Below are positions 57,728-64,000 of a stretch of DNA of 64,000 nt, piece by piece. Origin of the DNA: Bryocella elongata (GTDB lineage Bacteria > Acidobacteriota > Terriglobia > Terriglobales > Acidobacteriaceae); the NCBI RefSeq assembly GCF_900108185.1, contig NZ_FNVA01000002.1:248001-312000 (forward strand), in the 5' to 3' direction. The position numbers and the translations under genes were made by a program. Each line of letters begins with the position of its first letter. Position 1 is the first letter of the stretch. The notes under the pieces were generated by a model, which saw nothing but the letters and a program-made list of their open reading frames with translations, made no database searches and was not told the origin of the DNA.

Positions 57728-58876
57728 ATGGCTCTCACCGCCGAAGACGTAATGCTGGTGCAGCCGCGGGCCCGCGTGCTCGCGATGCCCGAGTATCACC
57801 CGCCGCTCGCTGGCCGCGATGCCCTGCGGCTGGACTTCAACGAGAACACCTCTGCGCCGAGTCCGCGTGTCTTCGCGAAGCTTCAGCAGCTCAGCGCGGA
57901 AGGGCTCACGATCTATCCCGAGCGCACGCCGGTGGAGCGCATCGTCGCGGCACACTTTGGCCTCGCGAGCGAGCAGGTGCTGCTCACCAACGGCGTCGAT
58001 GAAGCGATTCATCTCATCGCGTGCACCTTTCTTGATGAGGGTGACGAGGCGCTGGTGTGGGTGCCAAGCTTCTTCATGTACGACGTCTCGATCAGCCTAA
58101 TGACGCCGGGCCTCAAGCGTGTGCAGAGCGATGACTCGCTGGCCTTCCCACGCGAGCGCTTTCTTGCAGGCATCACGCCGAAGACCAAGCTCATCATCGT
58201 GGCTTCGCCGAACAATCCGACGGGTGCGACGGTCGCTCGCGAAGACCTGCTGGCCATCGCCGCCGCCGCGCCGCATGCGGTGTTGATGGTGGACGAGGCG
58301 TACTTCCACTTCCACGGCGAGACGATGCTTGACGAAGTGAACTGCATCCCCAACCTGCTGGTCACGCGTACGTTTTCGAAGGCGTATGGCCTCGCGAACC
58401 TTCGCGTGGGCATGGTCGTTGGCGATGCGCGGCTGCTTGGCTTCCTGCGCAAGGCGAGCTCGCCGTACAACGTGAACGGTGTGGCGCTGGCGGTGCTGCC
58501 TGAAGCGATTGCGGATGAGGACTACCTCAACTGGTACGTTGCGCAGATGCGCGCAGGGCGTGAGCGGGCTTTTGCGGAGCTTGCGAAGCTGGGCGTCCCT
58601 ACGTGGCCTTCGGCCGCGAACTTCGTGCTGATGGATATCGGCCCGAAGCATAAGCAACTGGTAGAAGCGATGCGCGAGCGTGGCGTGCTGCTGCGCGATC
58701 GTTCCTCCGATCCGGGCTGCGATGGCTATGTGCGACTCACCATCGGTCTCGAAGATCAGATGACGCAGGGCCTCGCAGCGTTGAAGGATTCGCTTGATGC
58801 CATCGGCTGGACGCCTGCCGAGGCGCGGCATGCACGCGGGACCTCGAGCGAAGGGCATGAGTATGAGTATGAGTAA
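57728..58876 (+). CDS. hisC: Histidinol-phosphate aminotransferase
   Basis: A 382-residue PLP enzyme that makes histidinol phosphate from imidazole acetol phosphate and glutamate. Visible: RLDFNENTSAPSPRV, NGVDEAIHLIACTFLDEGDE, VASPNNPTGATV, MVDEAYFHFHGET and the PLP lysine in TRTFSKAYGLANLRVGMVVG, followed by SPYNVNGVA. The last codons form an (ATGAGT)3 repeat, giving the C-terminus HEYEYE and, in another frame, the start of the next gene. GGAAGG precedes the ATG. Confidence 0.95.
   Translation: MALTAEDVMLVQPRARVLAMPEYHPPLAGRDALRLDFNENTSAPSPRVFAKLQQLSAEGLTIYPERTPVERIVAAHFGLASEQVLLTNGVDEAIHLIACTFLDEGDEALVWVPSFFMYDVSISLMTPGLKRVQSDDSLAFPRERFLAGITPKTKLIIVASPNNPTGATVAREDLLAIAAAAPHAVLMVDEAYFHFHGETMLDEVNCIPNLLVTRTFSKAYGLANLRVGMVVGDARLLGFLRKASSPYNVNGVALAVLPEAIADEDYLNWYVAQMRAGRERAFAELAKLGVPTWPSAANFVLMDIGPKHKQLVEAMRERGVLLRDRSSDPGCDGYVRLTIGLEDQMTQGLAALKDSLDAIGWTPAEARHARGTSSEGHEYEYE
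58857..58874 (+). repeat. Hexamer microsatellite (ATGAGT)3 at the hisC / next-gene overlap
   Basis: Three perfect ATGAGT copies supply both the HEYEYE end of HisC and three alternative in-frame ATG codons (58857, 58863, 58869) for the next gene. Whole-copy slippage would keep both frames intact but change the number of starts. Confidence 0.75.
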
Positions 58877-59105
58877 GGGCGTCAGCTCCGCGCAGCGCAA
58901 GGGGCTGCTCATCATTGGCAGCGTTGTAGCCATGAGTGGCGTTGCGGCGTCGCTGGGGCAGAAGTTCCCCTTAGTGGTGTGGCTCTACGGGGCCTATCTG
59001 CTCTGCGCGTTCGGTTATGTGGTCGTGCAGCTGGTCAAGGTCAAGCGGTTGCAGAAGCGCCGCAAGAGCCTGTCCGCCGCGACAGGCAGGGGAGGAAGAG
59101 CATGA
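58857..59105 (+). CDS. Small two-helix membrane protein (his operon)
   Basis: An 82-residue protein (or 80 or 78 from later ATGs) with a polar start ([15 protein letters not shown]), two hydrophobic helices ([19 protein letters not shown] and [20 protein letters not shown]) and a very basic tail ([19 protein letters not shown]). It overlaps hisC by 20 bases and hisB by 4 (ATGA), so translation is tightly coupled with both. I do not recognise the family. Confidence 0.75.
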   Translation: MSMSMSKGVSSAQRKGLLIIGSVVAMSGVAASLGQKFPLVVWLYGAYLLCAFGYVVVQLVKVKRLQKRRKSLSAATGRGGRA

Positions 59106-59740
59106 GCGAGATCGTAAGTGAGCTGGGCGTGACGCCCGTCGCTGTTGAGGCCGAACGCATCGGCACCGTGAACCGTAAGACGCTGGAGACGGACATTGCG
59201 CTGCGGCTGAACGTGGATGGCATGGGCACGTACAAGGTGTCGACGGGTATCCGCTTCTTCGACCACATGCTGGAGAGCTTTGCCAAGCATGGCGGCTTCG
59301 ACCTGGAGCTGAAGTGCATCGGGGACCTCGACGTCGACCAGCACCACACCGTCGAGGATGTGGGCATCGCGCTGGGGGAAGCCTTCGCCGAAGCTCTCGG
59401 CGACAAGCGCGGCATCCTGCGGGCGGGATACTTTGTGATGACGATGGATGAGACGCTGGCTGTCGCTGCTGTCGATCTCTCGGGTCGCGTGGCTTGTGTG
59501 GTGGATGATCAGTTGACCGCGCCGGTGGTTGGTGACCTTGTCACCGAGCTGGTGCCGGACTTCTTCGATGGGTTCGCTCGTGGAGCGAAGTGCAACGTGC
59601 ACGTGAAGACGATGTATGGGCGTAACAACCATCACAAGATTGAAGCGATCTTCAAGGCGTTTGCGCGAGCGATGCGGGGAGCTTGCTCGAAGGATGAGCG
59701 CATGCGGGAGCTGCTGCCGAGCACGAAGGGGTTGCTGTGA
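59102..59740 (+). CDS. hisB: Imidazoleglycerol-phosphate dehydratase
   Basis: A 212-residue manganese enzyme of histidine step 6, the monofunctional form without a histidinol-phosphatase domain. Landmarks are [55 protein letters not shown] and [20 protein letters not shown]. The N-terminus is about 20 residues longer than usual. It overlaps the preceding gene by ATGA and the following gene by GTGA. A histidinol-phosphate phosphatase is not in the window. Confidence 0.95.
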   Translation: MSEIVSELGVTPVAVEAERIGTVNRKTLETDIALRLNVDGMGTYKVSTGIRFFDHMLESFAKHGGFDLELKCIGDLDVDQHHTVEDVGIALGEAFAEALGDKRGILRAGYFVMTMDETLAVAAVDLSGRVACVVDDQLTAPVVGDLVTELVPDFFDGFARGAKCNVHVKTMYGRNNHHKIEAIFKAFARAMRGACSKDERMRELLPSTKGLL

Positions 59741-60024
59741 GCCTCGCTCCACTGCGGCGCATCTACCTCGCCTCTGCCGCGACAGTTTGCGCGTTGGCTG
59801 CGATCGGGGTTTGCTTTTCTCATCCCAGGCCGCCCATGGATCTTGGAGCGTGGACTCTCATGGGCATCGTCCTGCTCTGCGCGATGACTGCGTCGGTTCT
59901 CCTGCATCCGCTGCGTGCGAACAAAGGTGTCCGTCTTTACGAGGCGGTGACGCTCACCATTGCCGCTGTTGCTGTGATTATGACTGCCGGCGCCAGGATC
60001 ATGGCCTGGGCCATCTATCACTGA
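59737..60024 (+). CDS. Small three-helix membrane protein (his operon)
   Basis: A 95-residue protein starting at GTG 59737, overlapping the hisB stop codon by four bases. Helices: [39 protein letters not shown] and [19 protein letters not shown]. No family recognised. The GTGA overlap and composition argue for a real, translationally coupled gene. Confidence 0.7.
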   Translation: MSLAPLRRIYLASAATVCALAAIGVCFSHPRPPMDLGAWTLMGIVLLCAMTASVLLHPLRANKGVRLYEAVTLTIAAVAVIMTAGARIMAWAIYH

Positions 60025-60063
60025 TATGGCGGCTCTGATTGCTAAAGTTCGAGGGGTTGATTG

Positions 60064-60330
60064 ATGACCGTTGAGTTGTCGAAAGAGAATCGCGCGGAAG
60101 CGATTGCGTCGATGCAGCAGTACTTCGAGCGCAACCTGCCGGAGCCGATCGGTGAGTTGCCTGCCGGGTTGCTGTTGGATTTCTTCCTCACTGAGGTTGG
60201 GCCGCTGCTCTACAACCAGGGGGTGCGCGATGCCGCAACGCGGATGACGCAACGTATCGAAGACCTTGAAGGTGAGCTGAATGAGGACGCCTTCACGTAC
60301 TGGGTGAAGCAGAAGAGCAAGCGGCGATAG
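60064..60330 (+). CDS. DUF2164 family protein
   Basis: An 88-residue protein with the DUF2164 signature: LSKENRAEAIASMQQYFERN, LPEPIGELPAGLLLDFFLTE, VGPLLYNQGVRDA and EDLEGELNEDAFTYW. Members are small cytosolic proteins of unknown function, found scattered in Proteobacteria and Acidobacteria. It lies in the slot where a hisE gene could be expected but lacks HisE motifs. It ends 18 bases before hisH. Confidence 0.88.
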   Translation: MTVELSKENRAEAIASMQQYFERNLPEPIGELPAGLLLDFFLTEVGPLLYNQGVRDAATRMTQRIEDLEGELNEDAFTYWVKQKSKRR

Positions 60331-60348
60331 GCGGGCGCAAGGGACTTC

Positions 60349-60960
60349 ATGATCGCAGTCATTGACTACAAAGCGGGCAATCTTACCAGCGTCGTGAAGG
60401 CGCTGAAGTTTCTCGGTGCGGACGACATCGTCGTGACGCAGAAGCCGGATGATGTGTTGCGGGCGGACAAGGTGGTGCTCCCGGGCGTGGGGCACTTTCA
60501 GGCGACGCAGCTGTTGGAAGACCTTGCGCTGACGCAAGCGGTGCGCGAGATCGCGGCCAAGGGCACGCCATTCCTGGGCATCTGCGTTGGATTGCAGTGG
60601 CTGTATGAAGGGTCGACCGAAGCTCCGAATACGTTAGGACTTGGCCACTTTGCAGGGCAGTGCGAGCGCTTTCCCGCAGCGTATGAGGGCGCGGAGCTGA
60701 AGTCGCCGCACGTGGGCTGGAACTCGCTGGAGGATGTGCGCGCGGACTCGCGGCTGTTGAAGGACGTCACGCCGGGAAGCTTTGTGTACTACACGCATTC
60801 GTGGCGTGCGCCGCTAGGTGCGGACACCGCAGCTTCGACGATGTATGGCGGTGCCTTTACCGGTGCGGTCGAGCGCGACAACGTGATGGGTGTGCAGTTC
60901 CATCCGGAGAAGTCAGCGGAGACCGGGCTGAAGGTGCTGAAGAACTTTCTGGAGCTGTAG
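60349..60960 (+). CDS. hisH: Imidazole glycerol phosphate synthase, glutaminase subunit
   Basis: A 203-residue class I glutamine amidotransferase that feeds ammonia to HisF. The N-terminus is MIAVIDYKAGNLTSVVKALK. The nucleophile is Cys79 in FLGICVGLQWLYEGS, followed by the oxyanion-strand PHVGWNSLE, FVYYTHSW and the catalytic His-Pro-Glu in GVQFHPEKS. SD AAGGGA. It ends three bases before hisF, so the two subunits are made together. Confidence 0.95.
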   Translation: MIAVIDYKAGNLTSVVKALKFLGADDIVVTQKPDDVLRADKVVLPGVGHFQATQLLEDLALTQAVREIAAKGTPFLGICVGLQWLYEGSTEAPNTLGLGHFAGQCERFPAAYEGAELKSPHVGWNSLEDVRADSRLLKDVTPGSFVYYTHSWRAPLGADTAASTMYGGAFTGAVERDNVMGVQFHPEKSAETGLKVLKNFLEL

Positions 60961-60963
60961 GAC

Positions 60964-61743
60964 ATGCTTACTAAACGAATCATCGCCTGCCTGGACGTAC
61001 GCGGAGGCCGCGTTGTCAAAGGTATCCAGTTCGTCGACATCATTGACGCCGGCGATCCGGCGGAGCTGGCCCATCGTCATGCGGCTGCCGGAGCCGACGA
61101 GATCGTGCTGCTCGACATTACTGCGACTCATGAAGGTCGCGGCACGCTGCTGGAAACGGTGAAGCGCACCGCCTCGCAGCTCTTTGTGCCGTTCACTGTC
61201 GGCGGAGGCATTCGTTCGGCGGAAGAGGCTGCCGCGGTGTTCGATGCGGGCGCGGATAAGGTCTCCATCAACTCCTCTGCAGTCTCGCGGCCCGAGCTGA
61301 TCGGCGAGATTGGTTCGAGCTTCGGAGCGCAGGCGGTGATCGTCGCGATCGATGCGCGGCGTGCGGCTGGCAGTGCTGATCCCGTGCGCGAAGCCGAGGT
61401 CTACGTGAGTGGTGGCCGCAAGCCGACGGGGCTGCGTGTCGTCGACTGGGCGATTGAAGCCGAGGCGCGTGGCGCGGGTGAGATTCTGCTGACCTCGATG
61501 GACTCCGACGGCATGCGCAACGGCTTCGATTGCGAGTTGACGCGAGCGGTGAGCGAGGCGGTGCAGATCCCGGTCATCGCTTCGGGCGGTGCTGGCTCGG
61601 CGGCTCACTTTGCAGAGGTCTTTCTTGCAGGCAAGGCTGACGCAGCGCTGGCTGCGAGCATCTTCCACTTCGGTGTAACGGACTCCCGCGTGCTCAAGGC
61701 GGAGGTCGCGCGTGCGGGCGTGCCGATGCGTTTGCCCTGTTAG
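60964..61743 (+). CDS. hisF: Imidazole glycerol phosphate synthase, cyclase subunit
   Basis: A 259-residue (beta/alpha)8-barrel forming IGP and AICAR from PRFAR and ammonia. Landmarks are [20 protein letters not shown], with the catalytic Asp of [72 protein letters not shown] with the second catalytic Asp, and [17 protein letters not shown]. It pairs with hisH just upstream. Confidence 0.96.
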   Translation: MLTKRIIACLDVRGGRVVKGIQFVDIIDAGDPAELAHRHAAAGADEIVLLDITATHEGRGTLLETVKRTASQLFVPFTVGGGIRSAEEAAAVFDAGADKVSINSSAVSRPELIGEIGSSFGAQAVIVAIDARRAAGSADPVREAEVYVSGGRKPTGLRVVDWAIEAEARGAGEILLTSMDSDGMRNGFDCELTRAVSEAVQIPVIASGGAGSAAHFAEVFLAGKADAALAASIFHFGVTDSRVLKAEVARAGVPMRLPC

Positions 61744-61911
61744 CCCTGTAAGTCGTGTTGCCGGATAGAGTTCGAAGCGCAAGTGACGCGGATGCCGCAA
61801 TTTGCGACGCTTCGTCCCCGGCGCGGCGGAGCTTGTTGTCTGCGAGTACACCACGCAACACTCCTTGATCTACGTCGATAGGTACCTCCGTCTGGTTACC
61901 AGGAGGTCAGT

Positions 61912-62331
61912 GTGCGTGCAAAGTCGTTGATCGTGATTGCCGTGATTCAGGTCGCGGCGGCTTTGGGTACGAGCTTCCTTCCAGCGCAACCAGCACAGGG
62001 CACAAAGCCTCAGCCAACGGCCGTGCAGACGATCTGCGCGAGGGTGCAGGACCCTTCCACCACTGCGCTGCGTCTGGTGGTCGAACAGGGACAGCTGCGC
62101 AGGGCCATGCCTGGCGTACCCTGGACGCTGCTGCTGGCTCTTCTCACCGTGCCGTGCAATATCGTGGTCTGGCAGGCCCTCTGGCGTGTCCTTGCCGGTG
62201 ATGGTCTGAGTTCCAGCGAATCCGAGGACTGGTCCTCGCGCACGCTGCAGCGAACGATGGTGATTCCTCAGACCGGCAGCGTCAACGGCAGCTGGACCTT
62301 TCCATCGTCGATGACCACGCACCGTCGCTAG
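61912..62331 (+). CDS. Hypothetical membrane-associated protein (his operon)
   Basis: A 139-residue protein from GTG 61912, with a perfect AGGAGG at 61900-61905. A signal-like or anchor segment at residues 4-24 (SLIVIAVIQVAAALGTSFLP) and a second hydrophobic helix (TLLLALLTVPCNIVVWQALW) flank a polar region of about 45 residues. The C-terminus is Ser/Thr-rich. No family recognised. It separates hisF from hisA with larger gaps on both sides (168 and 43 bases). Confidence 0.65.
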   Translation: MRAKSLIVIAVIQVAAALGTSFLPAQPAQGTKPQPTAVQTICARVQDPSTTALRLVVEQGQLRRAMPGVPWTLLLALLTVPCNIVVWQALWRVLAGDGLSSSESEDWSSRTLQRTMVIPQTGSVNGSWTFPSSMTTHRR

Positions 62332-62374
62332 CGAGTCGCGATGCTCGCGACCTGTCTGCTGCGACAATAGAAGC

Positions 62375-63076
62375 ATGCTCATTCCTTCCATTGATCTGAT
62401 GGGCGGCCGCATTGTGCAGCTCGTCCAGGGCGAGACCCTGAAGCTGGCGTTTGATGACTTCGAATACTGGATCGAACGCTTCTCGAAGTATCCGCTGGTG
62501 CAGTTAATTGACCTCGATGCCGCGATGCGGCAGGGCTCGAACGCCGAGCTCGTTGCGATGATCTGCAAGCGGCTTCCATGTCAGGTGGGCGGCGGTCTGC
62601 GCTCGGCCGAAGACGGCAAGCGGCTGCTGGACCTGGGTGCGAAGCGCGTGATCTACGGGTCATCGTTGTTTGGAACCTCGGAAGACGGCGAAGCACGCCG
62701 CCACAAGCTCATCAGACTGGAGTTCGCCGAGGGCCTGAAGAAGGTGCTTGGCGAAGACGCGTTGTGCTTCTCCGTGGATACGAAGAAGGGCCAGGTGGCG
62801 GTGAAGGGCTGGAAGGACTCGGTCGCGCTCACACCGGAAGAGGCCGTGACGTGGCTGGAGGACTCCTGCTCGGCGTTCCTTTACACCCACGTGGACACCG
62901 AAGGCACGATGAGCGGTTTCCCGATTGACGTGGCTGCGATTCTCAGGTCGACGACGGCGAAGCAGCTGATCGTAGCCGGGGGAATCAAAGAGCAGCGCGA
63001 GATCGACGAGCTGGACGCCATGGGCGTGGACGCCGTCGCGGGCATGGCGGTCTACTCGGGAGCGATGGACGCGTAA
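62375..63076 (+). CDS. hisA: ProFAR isomerase (HisA)
   Basis: A 233-residue (beta/alpha)8-barrel isomerase, histidine step 4. The start MLIPSIDLMGGRIVQLVQGE has the catalytic Asp. DLDAAMRQGSNAELVAMICK, VGGGLRSAEDGKRLLDLGA, CFSVDTKKGQVAVKGW, THVDTEGTMSGF with the second catalytic Asp, and LIVAGGIKEQREIDELDAM follow. Some blocks differ from the E. coli pattern (for example the AFDDFEYWIERFSKYP insertion), giving it a eukaryote- or plant-like HisA flavour. It is the last his gene of the cluster. Confidence 0.92.
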   Translation: MLIPSIDLMGGRIVQLVQGETLKLAFDDFEYWIERFSKYPLVQLIDLDAAMRQGSNAELVAMICKRLPCQVGGGLRSAEDGKRLLDLGAKRVIYGSSLFGTSEDGEARRHKLIRLEFAEGLKKVLGEDALCFSVDTKKGQVAVKGWKDSVALTPEEAVTWLEDSCSAFLYTHVDTEGTMSGFPIDVAAILRSTTAKQLIVAGGIKEQREIDELDAMGVDAVAGMAVYSGAMDA

Positions 63077-63116
63077 GCCACGCAGGCTGCACGAATTTTC
63101 ATTGAAGCGTTTCGAG

Positions 63117-63141
63117 CCACGGGCCGATAAGTGGCCCGTGG
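63117..63141 (+). terminator. Hairpin after hisA
   Basis: CCACGGGCC (63117-63125) pairs perfectly with GGCCCGTGG (63133-63141), loop GATAAGT. There is no U-run. It lies 40 bases after the hisA stop codon and may mark the end of the his operon. Confidence 0.6.
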
Positions 63142-63205
63142 GGCACCCGTGCTGCGGAAGATGCCCCGGCTTGCGCCCAAGGCGCGAGAACGAGGTGGGA
63201 TTCCA

Positions 63206-63367
63206 GTGAACGTGGGCAACGAGTACGGGTTGATCGAAGAGCCGCGAGGCATGGTGGAGCGGTTCTTCTCGGGCGACAGTCTATTGTGGACCCAGGCCGC
63301 CATCGCCGTCATTGCGGCGGCAGGCGTGCTGATTCTCGCAATCATCGTGCAGACGATCTTCTTCTAG
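63206..63367 (+). CDS. Very small membrane protein
   Basis: A 53-residue protein from GTG 63206, supported by GAGGTGG at 63192-63198. The start is polar (NVGNEYGLIEEPRGMVERFF) and one C-terminal helix spans the membrane (AAIAVIAAAGVLILAIIVQT). The frame is open upstream to GTG 63131, but that codon lies inside the hisA hairpin. No family is recognised. Confidence 0.55.
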   Translation: MNVGNEYGLIEEPRGMVERFFSGDSLLWTQAAIAVIAAAGVLILAIIVQTIFF

Positions 63368-63389
63368 GCCTGGATGGCGGAATCGATTC

Positions 63390-64000
63390 CTACTGGTTCC
63401 CGGTAGGGTCGTCGCCACCCGGCACAGCGTAGTACCCCTTGCGGGCCTGGATCTTCAGTCCCTTGCCGCAGTCCATCTCGATCTTGCGGAACTTGCCGTC
63501 GGCGGTCTTGTTGGTGGGCGTGTAGCTGGCGATGTACTGCGAGCGGAGTTCATCCTGGATCTGGTCGAAGGCGTCGTCAAGCTTGCGGCCGTTGTTGCCG
63601 ACGTTGATCACGCGGCCTCCGGTCTGCTCCGCAATCTGGCTCATCGCTCCCGAGCCCATGTAGATCTCGCCGTACGACGCGTACATGGCGCGGTCGGCGA
63701 TGAGGATGGGGTAGACGATGACGTTGGCCTTTTGCGCGGCCTCGATGGCGTCCTTGATGCGGTACTGCGAGCCCTGGTCCTGACCGTCGGTGAGCACGAT
63801 GATGACCTTGCGGCCGGCCTGGGTCTGGAGCTTCTCCGTGGAGGCCAGGTGGATGGCGTCGTAGAGCAGGGTGCCGCGCGGGTTCGAGGTGGGGAACGGT
63901 CCGCCGCCGATGCCGGGGACGCCTGCCGAGCTGGAAGCCTCGTTGATGGAAGCCTTGTTGATGGCTCGGGTGAGCTCGCGGGGCGAGTTGGTGAAGTCGG
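63390..64000 (-). CDS. VWA-domain protein, acidobacterial type (C-terminal part, cut by window edge)
   Basis: The frame is open from the right edge to the stop at 63390: 203 codons of the C-terminal part. Visible are the second half of a von Willebrand A domain (RGTLLYDAIHLASTEKLQ, RKVIIVLTDGQDQGS, ANVIVYPILIADRAMYASYG, IAEQTGGRVINVGN, DDAFDQIQDELRSQYIASYT) and a C-terminal strand pair ending KIQARKGYYAVPG. This matches the 'VWFA-related Acidobacterial domain' family, usually secreted with an unknown role. The MIDAS motif would be off the window. Confidence 0.88.
   Translation of the reverse strand, partial: DFTNSPRELTRAINKASINEASSSAGVPGIGGGPFPTSNPRGTLLYDAIHLASTEKLQTQAGRKVIIVLTDGQDQGSQYRIKDAIEAAQKANVIVYPILIADRAMYASYGEIYMGSGAMSQIAEQTGGRVINVGNNGRKLDDAFDQIQDELRSQYIASYTPTNKTADGKFRKIEMDCGKGLKIQARKGYYAVPGGDDPTGNQ

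Noticed and set aside
60064-60330. A divergent HisE (PR-ATP pyrophosphohydrolase)
   Set aside because: It has the DUF2164 signature and lacks the HisE/MazG-type EExxE metal-binding helices.
63131-63205. An upstream GTG start for the small membrane protein after hisA
   Set aside because: The codon lies inside the hisA hairpin; GTG 63206 has its own good ribosome site.

Overview
The window looks like a chromosome segment from an Acidobacteriota member of the Terriglobales type (Terriglobus/Granulicella-like). This is inferred from family content, not from a marker gene. It is GC-rich and packed with genes on both strands. It carries a DUF5916 outer-membrane protein, a TonB-dependent receptor, a DUF481 barrel, an OmpA-type protein and, at the right edge, a VWA protein that resembles the 'VWFA-related Acidobacterial domain' family. 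No rRNA or tRNA gene, CRISPR array, insertion sequence or prophage was found.

Layout. 0-11 kb: ABC-2 exporter (permease cut by the left edge), Uma2 protein, class I fumarase, OmpA protein, YdfG-like dehydrogenase, two envelope proteins, an alpha/beta hydrolase and a BrnT/BrnA toxin-antitoxin pair. 11-22 kb: ftsK, a DUF2383 protein, glgC, guaB and a tandem pair of secreted paralogues of unknown function. 22-28 kb: the rimP-nusA-infB operon with its own promoter and leader hairpin. 28-35 kb: aqpZ, an AT-richer HNH-like gene, DUF5916 protein, M24 peptidase, small membrane proteins, ybjQ and trpD. 36-44 kb: sucC and sucD separated by a Tet(X)-like flavoprotein monooxygenase, then a tannase-family esterase, ndk and an FmdE protein. 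44-53 kb: TonB receptor, gatA, gatC, a DUF721/DciA-like gene, rfbC, gmhB, a large esterase, a thioredoxin-like protein and a carbonic anhydrase. 53.9-63.1 kb: a histidine operon (hisI-hisG-x-x-hisD-hisC-x-hisB-x-x-hisH-hisF-x-hisA) with six interleaved genes of unknown function. 63.1-64 kb: a small membrane protein and the VWA protein (cut by the right edge).

The two signals that most deserve follow-up are not protein genes. (1) Just upstream of hisI there is a 27-codon ORF with seven His codons (HHH-G-L-HHHH), followed by a GC-rich hairpin with a U-run. Hand pairing gives both an antiterminator and a pause hairpin, so this looks like a complete his attenuator. (2) At least eight intergenic gaps hold short 'word' repeats (5-9 bases) arranged as inverted arms or mini-hairpins. 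They often start within a few bases of a stop codon and can fill the gap between operon genes. Examples are GAGAAC/GGACAAC words between hisI and hisG, GAGTAGA words between rimP and nusA, GCTAAC-spaced mini-hairpins at 6.3-6.45 kb, and four GGGATTA copies starting in the end of sucD.

All calls come from reading the sequence by eye. Family names rest on recognised motifs, not on database searches, and promoter and RNA-structure calls are hand-made candidates.
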